Origin: an uncultured Prevotella sp.
GTDB lineage: Bacteria; Bacteroidota; Bacteroidia; Bacteroidales; Bacteroidaceae
Reading direction: 5' to 3'
DNA: 12,751 nucleotides
Assembly: GCA_934230115.1 (NCBI GenBank)
Contig: CAKQEI010000070.1
Span: 1-12,751 of the forward strand
The first letter of the stretch is position 1, and each line of letters starts with the position of its first letter. The notes below the pieces were generated by a model, which was not told the DNA's origin, searched no databases, and saw only the letters and a list, made by a program, of their open reading frames with translations. Positions 7,804 through 12,751 of the stretch are shown here, in pieces. Both the position numbers and the translations under genes were made by a program.

Positions 7804-7835
7804 CAAATTTAATTATAAATCCCGATATAATCAAA
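7804..7835 (-). promoter_or_regulatory. Promoter of the EEP-family nuclease gene
   Basis: On the minus strand TTTG (7832-7835) and TAAATTTG (7804-7811) are separated by 20 bp, an exact fit to the Bacteroidetes consensus. The -33 element overlaps the tyrA stop codon (7831-7833). Transcription would start near 7797, giving a leader of only about 20 nt. Read-through from tyrA is also possible because no terminator separates the two genes. Confidence 0.7.
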
Positions 7836-8622
7836 TATTCTCGATGTCCTTCTTCACATTGTTGCGTATTTTCGTGAGATAAGCCTTCATGCGCTTGGCG
7901 TCCTTGCTGTCGATGATGTCGATAAGCTCGCCAAGCTCATCGCGTATCTGTGCCACCTGCGGCGATGTGTAGGGATTGAAGAGTATTTCCTGAAGCAGGT
8001 AGTCGTCCTCGTTGAGCACTCCCTTGGCTATGCGCAGATGTCGCTTGAAGGTTGTGCCAGGCGCGTCCTGATGCTTCATCACGGCAGAGAAGACGAAGGT
8101 GCTGACGAATGGCGTGCTGAGGGAGTAGGCCACGGTCTTGTCGTGCTCCTCGAAGGAATACTTGTAGATGTTGAGTCCGAGTCGAGAATATAGATCCTTG
8201 AAGAAGATGCGGCCCATGTAGTCGCCCTCGGTGATGATGATGGCGTTCTCCTCGGAGAGCTGTCCGAGATTGGCGAAAGTTGGTCCGAACATTGGGTGGG
8301 TTGACACGTAGGGATGGCCCGACTGCTCGTAGAAGGCCTTGAGATTTGTCTTCACCGACGATATGTCGCTGATGATGCAGTCGTCGGGAAGCAAAGGCAA
8401 GACCTCCTTGAAGGCAGATATAGTGTATTTAAGTGTCACGGCATTGATGACAAGCTGCGGCTGAAACTCGCGTATCTCGTCGAGCGTGGTGAAGCGCTGA
8501 CAGTTGTAGGTGAAACGCATTCGCTTGGGGTCTTTCTCATAAACCGCCGTCTCGTGGTCGAAACTGAGCACGTCGAGAAAGAAACTGCCCATCTTGCCGG
8601 CACCAAGGATTAGGATTTTCAT
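7831..8622 (-). CDS. tyrA: Prephenate dehydrogenase
   Basis: Oxidatively decarboxylates prephenate to 4-hydroxyphenylpyruvate with NAD(P)+, the tyrosine branch. At 263 residues it has an N-terminal Rossmann fold (ILGAGKMGSFF at 5-15), DISSVK (86-91), the catalytic-type His109 in STHPMFGPTFANL (107-119), and EEHDKTVAYSLSTPF (158-172) in the helical dimerisation domain. There is no C-terminal ACT domain, so no built-in tyrosine sensor is visible. The ATG at 8622 gives the family start MKILILGAGKMG. The frame stays open upstream to a TTG at 8718, but those 32 residues are the translated intergenic repeat and are not part of the enzyme. The start codon is preceded directly by CAAAACTCAAA with no Shine-Dalgarno. 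It is the last gene of the aromatic operon. Confidence 0.93.
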   Translation of the reverse strand: MKILILGAGKMGSFFLDVLSFDHETAVYEKDPKRMRFTYNCQRFTTLDEIREFQPQLVINAVTLKYTISAFKEVLPLLPDDCIISDISSVKTNLKAFYEQSGHPYVSTHPMFGPTFANLGQLSEENAIIITEGDYMGRIFFKDLYSRLGLNIYKYSFEEHDKTVAYSLSTPFVSTFVFSAVMKHQDAPGTTFKRHLRIAKGVLNEDDYLLQEILFNPYTSPQVAQIRDELGELIDIIDSKDAKRMKAYLTKIRNNVKKDIENI

Positions 8623-8902
8623 TTTGAGTTTTGAGTTTTGAATTTTGAGTTTTGAATTATTGCGCGATGCGCAATTTTGAGTTTTGAGTTTTGAATTTTG
8701 AGTTGTTGCCTTTGGCAATTTTGAGTTTTGAATTTTGAGTTTTGAATTTTGAGTTTTGAATTATCGGCAAGCCGATTTTGAGTTGTTGAGTTTTGAGTTG
8801 TTGCATGTTGCCGAAGGCATAATTCTCAATTCAACATTGAATAATTCCTAATGCGCGTAGCGCACAATTCAAAATTCAAAACTCAAAACTCAAAACTCAA
8901 CA
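8623..8902. repeat. Inverted low-complexity repeat array with five small hairpins
   Basis: The whole gap between the DAHP synthase fusion and tyrA consists of TTTTGAG/TTTTGAATT units (8623-8805) followed by the reverse orientation, CAATTCAAAA/CAAAACTC (8826-8902). Five GC-rich hairpins interrupt it: ATTGCGC-GAT-GCGCAAT (8659-8675), TTGCC-TTT-GGCAA (8706-8718), ATCGGC-AA-GCCGAT (8763-8776), TGCC-GAA-GGCA (8809-8819) and TGCGC-GTA-GCGCA (8852-8864). The two orientations would pair in RNA as a long imperfect hairpin. No promoter or gene is visible. The array abuts the tyrA ATG on one side and the upstream stop codon on the other. Confidence 0.9.
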
Positions 8903-9970
8903 TTACTTCTGGTTTATAATTTCCATCTGCTGTCTTACCGACTCCTCATGGATATGCTCGAAGATTTCCTTCACGAAGTCAGAGTCCATGCCACAGAGCG
9001 AGCCTTGTGCGCCACGCTTGTCGAGAATCTCGTTGTAGCGTACTGTCTGAAGGATGGTCATGTTGTGCTCCTTCTTGTACTGTCCAATCTCACGGCACAC
9101 GCGCATACGCTTTGCAAGAAGCTCCATCAGACTGTTGTCGATCTCGTCAATTTGCTTGCGGAGTTCGTGTATTCCCTCTGTGGTGACAGTCTCAGAACGA
9201 ACGACAAGCAAACTAAGGATATAATCGAGCACGTCGGGAGTGACCTGCTGTTTGGCGTCGCTCCAAGCGTTGTCGGGCGAGCAATGGCTCTCTACCATCA
9301 ATCCGTCGAAGCCAAGGTCCATGGCCTGCTGACAAAGAGGTGCCACAAGCTCACGGCGTCCACCAATATGGCTTGGGTCGCAGATGATAGGCAACTCTGG
9401 TATGCGGCGGCGAAGCTCGATAGGAATCTGCCACATGGGGAGATTGCGGTAGATTTTCTTGTCGAAGCTTGAGAATCCGCGATGGATGGCAGCCATGCGC
9501 TTGATACCAGCCTGATTGATGCGCTCCATAGCTCCAATCCACAGTTCAAGGTCGGGATTGACAGGGTTCTTGACAAACACTGGCACGTCAATGCCCTTCA
9601 AGCTGTCGGCAAGTGCCTGCATGGCAAATGGGTTGGCCGATGTGCGTGCACCCACCCAAAGAATGTCGATGCCATATTTCAATGCGAGTTCCACATGCTC
9701 TGGTGTAGCCACCTCAGTGGCTGTGAGCATACCAGTCTCCTCCTTCACTTGCTTCATCCAAGGCAAGGCAACCTCGCCATTGCCCTCAAAGCCACCCGGC
9801 TTGGTGCGCGGTTTCCATATACCAGCACGAAACATACGGCAACCAAGATTCTTGAGCTGCTGTGCTGTGGTCATAACTTGCTCCTCGGTCTCAGCCGAAC
9901 ATGGTCCGGCAATGACGAATGGGCGTGGGTTGTCACTCGGTAAGTTTAATGGCTGTAAATCTAATTCCAT
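8903..9970 (-). CDS. DAHP synthase / chorismate mutase fusion
   Basis: Bifunctional enzyme. The N-terminal domain makes 3-deoxy-D-arabino-heptulosonate 7-phosphate from erythrose 4-phosphate and phosphoenolpyruvate, the entry to the shikimate pathway. The C-terminal domain turns chorismate into prephenate. Residues 1-260 form a type I-beta (KDO8P synthase-like) barrel: AGPCSAE (21-27), FRAGIWKPRTKPGGFEG (47-63), VKNPVNPD (133-140), HRGFSS (163-168), CDPSHIGG (197-204) and VESHCSPD (226-233). Residues 265-355 are an AroQ-type helical chorismate mutase with R271, R288, K299 and R311 in likely substrate-binding places and Q347 in SVRQQME near the end. The length of 355 fits Bacteroidales relatives. 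The ATG at 9970 is the family start. It lies 144 nt after the aminotransferase, with a GC-rich hairpin in the gap. The fused mutase may also act as the regulatory domain, which is inference from other such fusions. Confidence 0.95.
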   Translation of the reverse strand: MELDLQPLNLPSDNPRPFVIAGPCSAETEEQVMTTAQQLKNLGCRMFRAGIWKPRTKPGGFEGNGEVALPWMKQVKEETGMLTATEVATPEHVELALKYGIDILWVGARTSANPFAMQALADSLKGIDVPVFVKNPVNPDLELWIGAMERINQAGIKRMAAIHRGFSSFDKKIYRNLPMWQIPIELRRRIPELPIICDPSHIGGRRELVAPLCQQAMDLGFDGLMVESHCSPDNAWSDAKQQVTPDVLDYILSLLVVRSETVTTEGIHELRKQIDEIDNSLMELLAKRMRVCREIGQYKKEHNMTILQTVRYNEILDKRGAQGSLCGMDSDFVKEIFEHIHEESVRQQMEIINQK

Positions 9971-9987
9971 AGTCGTAATCGTTTAGA

Positions 9988-10022
9988 AGCCCCACCCCTT
10001 TCCCTTCCCCGCAGGGAGGGGA
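9988..10022. repeat. GC-rich CCCCACCC-type hairpin
   Basis: A C-rich strand starting AGCCCCACCCC holds an 8-bp stem, CCCTTCCC (10002-10009) with GGGAGGGG (10014-10021) including one G-U pair, around a CGCA loop. It sits just upstream of the DAHP synthase start. A related element occurs at 12661-12695. No U tract follows on the minus strand, so it should not end transcription of the operon. The rest of the gap to 10114 is T-rich with no other feature. Confidence 0.65.
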
Positions 10023-10114
10023 GTAGTATGTAAGGCTTATTTGTTATTTTGTTATTTCCTTATTTCATTTACTCTTATTGGTTGCCCAGAGTTTACTCTC
10101 TTTTTACTTCCCCC

Positions 10115-11293
10115 TTATTTGCTGTGCATTTCACTCCTCTTCACTCTCTCCAACGCCTCCTTAATTTTCTCGTCCTTAGCGCACAGACTGATTCGTATGT
10201 ATCGCTGGCCGTTGCTTCCGAAGATGAAGCCTGGAGTGATGAACACTCTTGCCTCGTGGAGGACACGCTCGGTGAGTTCCTCGCAGTCCTTGTACTTGTC
10301 GGGAATCTTGCCCCAAAGGAACATTCCCACCTGACTGTGGTCGAATGTGCACCCGAGCGTTGTCATTATCTGCTCGGCAATATCGCGGCGACGGCGATAG
10401 GTGGCAATGTTTGCCTCATGATGCCATTCGGGAGTGTTTGTGTTGTAAGCCTCAGCAGCTGCGAGCTGTATGCCACGGAACGTGCCAGAGTCGATATTGC
10501 TCTTCACCTTCAATATCCATGAGATGAAAGTAGGATTGGAAACGCACATTCCCACACGCCAACCAGGCATGTTGTGGCTCTTCGACATCGAGTTGAACTC
10601 AATGCAACAGTCCTTTGCGCCTGGCACCTGAAGGAGCGACATCGGCTTGTCGTTGAGGATGAAGGAGTAAGGATTGTCGTTCACCACCACGATGTTGTGC
10701 TTTCGGGCGAAAGCCACAAGCCGCTCGTAAGTCTCACGACAGGCATTGCCGCCTGTGGGCATATTGGGATAGTTGGTCCACATAAGCTTTACACGCGAGA
10801 GGTCCATGTTCTCAAGCTCGTCGAAGTCGGGCTGCCATCCGTTGTCCTCACGGAGGTTGTAGTTTACGATCTCTGCTCCAAGAATCTTGCTCAGCGAGGT
10901 GTAGGTGGGATAACCGGGATTGGGGACAAGCACCTGGTCGCCAGGATTCACAAAAGCAAGGGTGACATGCAGTATGCCCTCCTTTGAACCTATGAGCGGC
11001 AGCACCTCTGTCTTGGCGTCCACATCCACTCCATACCAACGTTTGTAGAAGCCAGCCATCGCCTCGCGCAGCTCTGGTGTGCCCATTGTGGGTTGATAGC
11101 CATGCGCGTCGGACTTGGAGGCCACTTCACAGAGCTTGTCTATTGTCTGCTGCGAAGGCGGCATGTCGGGTGAACCTATGGCGAGGGAGATGATGTCCTG
11201 TCCCTCGGCGTTTAACTTGGCAACCTCTTTGAGCTTGCGCGAGAAATAGTATTCTTGAACCAACGAGAGTCGGTCGGCGGGAAGTATTTTCAT
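10115..11293 (-). CDS. Class I/II PLP aminotransferase, probably aromatic
   Basis: Pyridoxal-phosphate aminotransferase, most likely the one that converts phenylpyruvate and 4-hydroxyphenylpyruvate to Phe and Tyr, or prephenate to arogenate. This role is inferred from its place between pheA and the DAHP synthase fusion. The 392-residue fold type I protein shows SPDMPPS (41-47), HGYQPTMG (64-71), the NYPNMPTGG motif with cofactor Asn177 (174-182), NDNPYS with Asp206 and Tyr209, the Schiff-base Lys238 in SMSKSHNMPGWR, and carboxylate-binding Arg367 in YIRISL. It resembles aspartate and LL-diaminopimelate aminotransferases, so other acceptors cannot be excluded. The ATG at 11293 (MKILPADRLSLVQEYYFSRK) has the family N-terminus. 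Its 5' side is a repeat ending CAAAACT directly before ATG, with no Shine-Dalgarno. Confidence 0.9.
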   Translation of the reverse strand: MKILPADRLSLVQEYYFSRKLKEVAKLNAEGQDIISLAIGSPDMPPSQQTIDKLCEVASKSDAHGYQPTMGTPELREAMAGFYKRWYGVDVDAKTEVLPLIGSKEGILHVTLAFVNPGDQVLVPNPGYPTYTSLSKILGAEIVNYNLREDNGWQPDFDELENMDLSRVKLMWTNYPNMPTGGNACRETYERLVAFARKHNIVVVNDNPYSFILNDKPMSLLQVPGAKDCCIEFNSMSKSHNMPGWRVGMCVSNPTFISWILKVKSNIDSGTFRGIQLAAAEAYNTNTPEWHHEANIATYRRRRDIAEQIMTTLGCTFDHSQVGMFLWGKIPDKYKDCEELTERVLHEARVFITPGFIFGSNGQRYIRISLCAKDEKIKEALERVKRSEMHSK

Positions 11294-11446
11294 AGTTTTG
11301 AGTTTTGAATTGTGAGTTTTGAATTGTGCGCTGCGCGCATTTTGAATTGTAAGTTTTGAATTTTGAATTATTGCGTCACATCTGAAATCTCAATTCATCA
11401 ATTCACAATCGCCAACGGCGATAATTCAAAATTCAAAACTCAAAAT
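11294..11446. repeat. Inverted low-complexity repeat array with two hairpins
   Basis: The gap between pheA and the aminotransferase gene is built from TTTTGAG/TTTTGAATT units (11294-11370) and then the opposite orientation, AATTCAAAA/CAAAACTC (about 11391-11446). Small hairpins TGCGC-TGC-GCGCA (11327-11339) and ATCGCC-AAC-GGCGAT (11408-11422) are embedded. The array directly precedes the aminotransferase ATG, and on the pheA side it runs into the coding sequence: the last codon TGT and stop TGA read as part of the GAATGTTGAATTTTGAG unit. Confidence 0.88.
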
Positions 11447-12277
11447 TCAACATTCCTCATATTCTCCGAGAATTTTCAGCGAGCGTGTCAGCGGTATTAT
11501 TGCGTCGATGCTCTGTCGGTAGCGTGTGAGGTTGTCGAATGTCAGGTCGACGTAGAAGAGATATTCCCACTCACATCCTATTACTGGCAACGATTGTATC
11601 TTAGTGAGATTGATGCCATAGAACGAAAGTATTGTGAGCACCTTCGACAGCGAACCCTCCTCATGGGCAACATGAAACACGACGCTTGCCTTGTTGGCCT
11701 TCTCCAACGGACGGAGGAAATCTGCCTTATTAGGATTCGACACAACGAGAAAACGTGTGAAGTTATGCTTGTTGTCGTGTATCTGATCTTGCAGCACCTT
11801 CAGTCCGTAGAGCTTGGCGGCAGAAGCGTTGCAGATGGCAGCCCAACCGTGACACTGGTGTTTGGCAATATACTCAGCCGAGCCAGCCGTGTCCTCAGCC
11901 TCAACAGCCTTTATGTCGGGATGGTTGGCAAGGAAGGCGTTGCACTGGGCAAGAGCCACGGGATGAGAATGAACCTCGGTGATTGTCGACCAATCATCAT
12001 CGGGCAAGCAACAGATGCAATGCTCTATGTGGAGCTTATGCTCACCCACCACCGTGGCACCCGACTCGCGCAGCAGCTCGTAGTTGTGCAGCAGACTTCC
12101 GGCTATCGTATTCTCTATTGCCGTCATGCCTATCACGGTAGGATCGCGACGCATATTCTCGTATACCTGCTCGAAGGTGGCACAACAGATGAGCTGTATC
12201 TGTTCGCCACTGAAGTACTGATGGGCGGCGATATCGTGGAATGAGCCTTGGAAGCCCTGTATAGCTATTCTTTTCAT
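11447..12277 (-). CDS. pheA: Prephenate dehydratase
   Basis: Converts prephenate to phenylpyruvate, the phenylalanine branch. From the ATG at 12277 the protein has 276 residues: catalytic periplasmic-binding-like lobes (1-180) with QGFQGSFHDIAA (7-18), ENTIAGSL (55-62), HSHPVALAQC (103-112), DTAGSAE (129-135) and the TRF motif (174-176), then an ACT domain (about 196-272) with GSLSKVL (208-214). The usual phenylalanine-binding ESRP motif reads QSLP (228-231), so feedback control may differ. There is no fused chorismate mutase; that activity is on the DAHP synthase fusion. A GTG at 12304 would extend the frame by 9 residues, but that extension lies inside the terminator hairpin, so I reject it. 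First gene of the aromatic operon, controlled by the leader and attenuator just upstream. Confidence 0.95.
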   Translation of the reverse strand: MKRIAIQGFQGSFHDIAAHQYFSGEQIQLICCATFEQVYENMRRDPTVIGMTAIENTIAGSLLHNYELLRESGATVVGEHKLHIEHCICCLPDDDWSTITEVHSHPVALAQCNAFLANHPDIKAVEAEDTAGSAEYIAKHQCHGWAAICNASAAKLYGLKVLQDQIHDNKHNFTRFLVVSNPNKADFLRPLEKANKASVVFHVAHEEGSLSKVLTILSFYGINLTKIQSLPVIGCEWEYLFYVDLTFDNLTRYRQSIDAIIPLTRSLKILGEYEEC

Positions 12278-12287
12278 ACTTAAACTG

Positions 12288-12324
12288 AAAAACCCCGCTT
12301 TCACATTGCAATGTGAAGCGGGGT
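12288..12324 (-). terminator. Attenuator terminator before pheA
   Basis: On the minus strand the arm ACCCCGCTTCACATTG (12309-12324) pairs with CAATGTGAAAGCGGGGT (12292-12308), a 16-bp stem with a single bulged A, followed by UUUUU (12288-12292). It ends about 10 nt before the pheA ATG and lies inside the transcript that starts near 12495, so it must act as a conditional terminator. Its 5' arm can pair instead with the leader segment at 12386-12399. Confidence 0.92.
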
Positions 12325-12371
12325 CTGTATATTTATTCTTGTTAATACACTCTATAACCTAAGTTGTTTTT

Positions 12372-12449
12372 TCACACACAACTCACCGCTTCACAATTGC
12401 TTGCAAAGTAAAAGTAAAATCGGTAAATATATGTGAATGTATTGTTCAT
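12372..12449 (-). CDS. Phe/Tyr-rich leader peptide of the aromatic operon
   Basis: A 25-codon ORF (ATG at 12447-12449, TGA at 12372-12374) lies between the promoter and the terminator that precede pheA. Residues 5-15 read F-T-Y-I-Y-R-F-Y-F-Y-F: four Phe and four Tyr codons in eleven, with no Trp anywhere. This composition fits an operon that makes Phe and Tyr but not Trp. The last ten codons overlap the antiterminator strand. I infer classical ribosome-mediated attenuation. When charged tRNA-Phe or tRNA-Tyr is scarce the ribosome pauses in codons 5-15, the antiterminator forms and transcription enters pheA. When both are plentiful the ribosome reaches the stop codon, masks part of that strand and the terminator folds. 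The region before the ATG is A-rich without Shine-Dalgarno. The ORF is short, but its composition and position are very unlikely to be chance. Confidence 0.88.
   Translation of the reverse strand: MNNTFTYIYRFYFYFASNCEAVSCV
12386..12399 (-). promoter_or_regulatory. Antiterminator strand
   Basis: The minus-strand segment CAATTGTGAAGCGG (12386-12399) is complementary to CCGCTTCACATTG (12309-12321), the 5' arm of the terminator, over 13 bp with one bulged U. Forming this pair prevents the terminator hairpin. The segment lies within the last codons of the leader ORF, 11 nt before its stop codon, where a terminating ribosome would cover its 3' end. A weaker rival is TTCACA (12432-12437) with TGTGAA (12390-12395), which could sequester the antiterminator strand. 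Confidence 0.85.
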
Positions 12450-12500
12450 AACTTTGTTACTTTTTTATTTGTTTATATGCGTAATATTTTTTGTTTGATG

Positions 12501-12532
12501 CAAATGTATAACAATAATTTGTCCTATGCAAA
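12501..12532 (-). promoter_or_regulatory. Promoter of the pheA aromatic operon
   Basis: On the minus strand TTTG (12529-12532) is followed after 20 bp by TACATTTG (12501-12508), matching the Bacteroidetes -33/-7 consensus. Transcription should start near 12495, about 45 nt before the leader peptide and about 215 nt before pheA. A second -7-like box (TTACTTTG at 12404-12411) lies inside the leader ORF but has no -33 partner. Confidence 0.75.
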
Positions 12533-12660
12533 TTTTTTACGATAAAATGTCATTATCATGAAGGTTTTTCTTACAAATACAAAGAAAAGGGAAATAATTA
12601 TGCAGGGTTCTCATTATTATATATAAGAGAAAGGCATATTGTATATAAAAGAAAGCCAAA

Positions 12661-12695
12661 CCCCACCCTCCATGAAGGGAGGGGCTTAGGGTGGG
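12661..12695 (-). terminator. GC-rich hairpin, probable terminator of the right-edge gene
   Basis: CCCACCCT (12662-12669) pairs with AGGGTGGG (12688-12695), with further CCCTCC/GGAGGG-type pairing inside. On the minus strand the hairpin begins 2 nt after the stop codon of the partial gene and is followed by a U-rich stretch (TTTGGCTTTCTTTT). Sequence and structure resemble the element at 9988-10022, so it may be a dispersed repeat that serves as a terminator here. The interval from 12533 to 12660 is AT-rich and shows nothing else. Confidence 0.65.
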
Positions 12696-12697
12696 AC

Positions 12698-12751
12698 TTA
12701 TTCGTTATTGAAAACCTTATACGGGTCCATTTGCTGCATCTTCTTCTTTAT
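12698..12751 (-). CDS. C-terminal fragment of an unidentified protein
   Basis: An open frame enters from the right edge and ends at TAA (12698-12700). The visible 17 residues end MDPYKVFNNE and begin with a Lys-rich stretch (IKKKMQQ). The coding strand, the clean stop and the hairpin directly behind it suggest a real gene end. The fragment is too short for me to assign a family or function. Confidence 0.55.
   Translation of the reverse strand: MKKKMQQMDPYKVFNNE

Noticed and set aside
12278..12304. Upstream GTG start for pheA
   Set aside because: It would place the start inside the terminator hairpin and add nine residues not expected at the family N-terminus MKRIAIQG.
12404..12411. Second -7-like box TTACTTTG before pheA
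   Set aside because: The second base does not fit TAnnTTTG, there is no -33 TTTG at suitable spacing, and it lies inside the leader peptide codons that explain its sequence.

Overview
This window looks like a chromosomal segment of a Bacteroidales bacterium, most likely Prevotellaceae. The protein sequences resemble Bacteroides/Prevotella families, especially the DAHP synthase-chorismate mutase fusion and the ilvD-ilvB-ilvN-thioesterase-ilvC order. Promoters match the Bacteroidetes pattern (TTTG or TTG, about 20 bp, TAnnTTTG). Shine-Dalgarno sites are mostly absent. GC-rich genes alternate with very AT-rich gaps that carry TTTTGAGTTTTGAATT-type repeats. The genus is an inference. Every gene is on the minus strand, so transcription runs from high to low coordinates.

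Right part (12532 down to 7831): an aromatic amino acid operon, in transcription order pheA (prephenate dehydratase), a class I aminotransferase, a DAHP synthase/chorismate mutase fusion, and tyrA (prephenate dehydrogenase). Together these provide the first committed step of the shikimate pathway, the chorismate to prephenate step, and both branches to phenylalanine and tyrosine. Upstream of pheA is an apparently complete ribosome-mediated attenuator: a promoter, a 25-codon leader peptide with 8 Phe/Tyr among residues 5-15, an antiterminator strand inside the leader ORF, and an intrinsic terminator ending 15 nt before the pheA start codon. This is the most notable object in the window.

Middle (7835 to 6801): one endonuclease/exonuclease/phosphatase-family gene with its own promoter, which overlaps the end of tyrA.

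Left part (6700 down to 216): a branched-chain amino acid cluster, ilvD, ilvB, ilvN, a FatA/FatB-like acyl-ACP thioesterase and ilvC. ilvD and ilvC each have a promoter, and a strong terminator follows ilvC. No Ile/Val/Leu leader peptide is visible there, in contrast to the aromatic operon. Only ilvA/ilvE-type steps are missing from the window for valine synthesis from pyruvate.

Three gaps (2397-2494, 8623-8902, 11294-11446) hold low-complexity 7-8 bp repeats interrupted by small GC-rich hairpins of different sequence, most with 3-nt loops. In two gaps the repeat orientation flips in the middle, giving a large imperfect inverted repeat. GC-rich CCCCACCC-type hairpins lie at 9988-10022 and 12661-12695. 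The right edge (12698-12751) is the last 17 codons of an unidentified gene. The left edge (1-215) has no supported gene.
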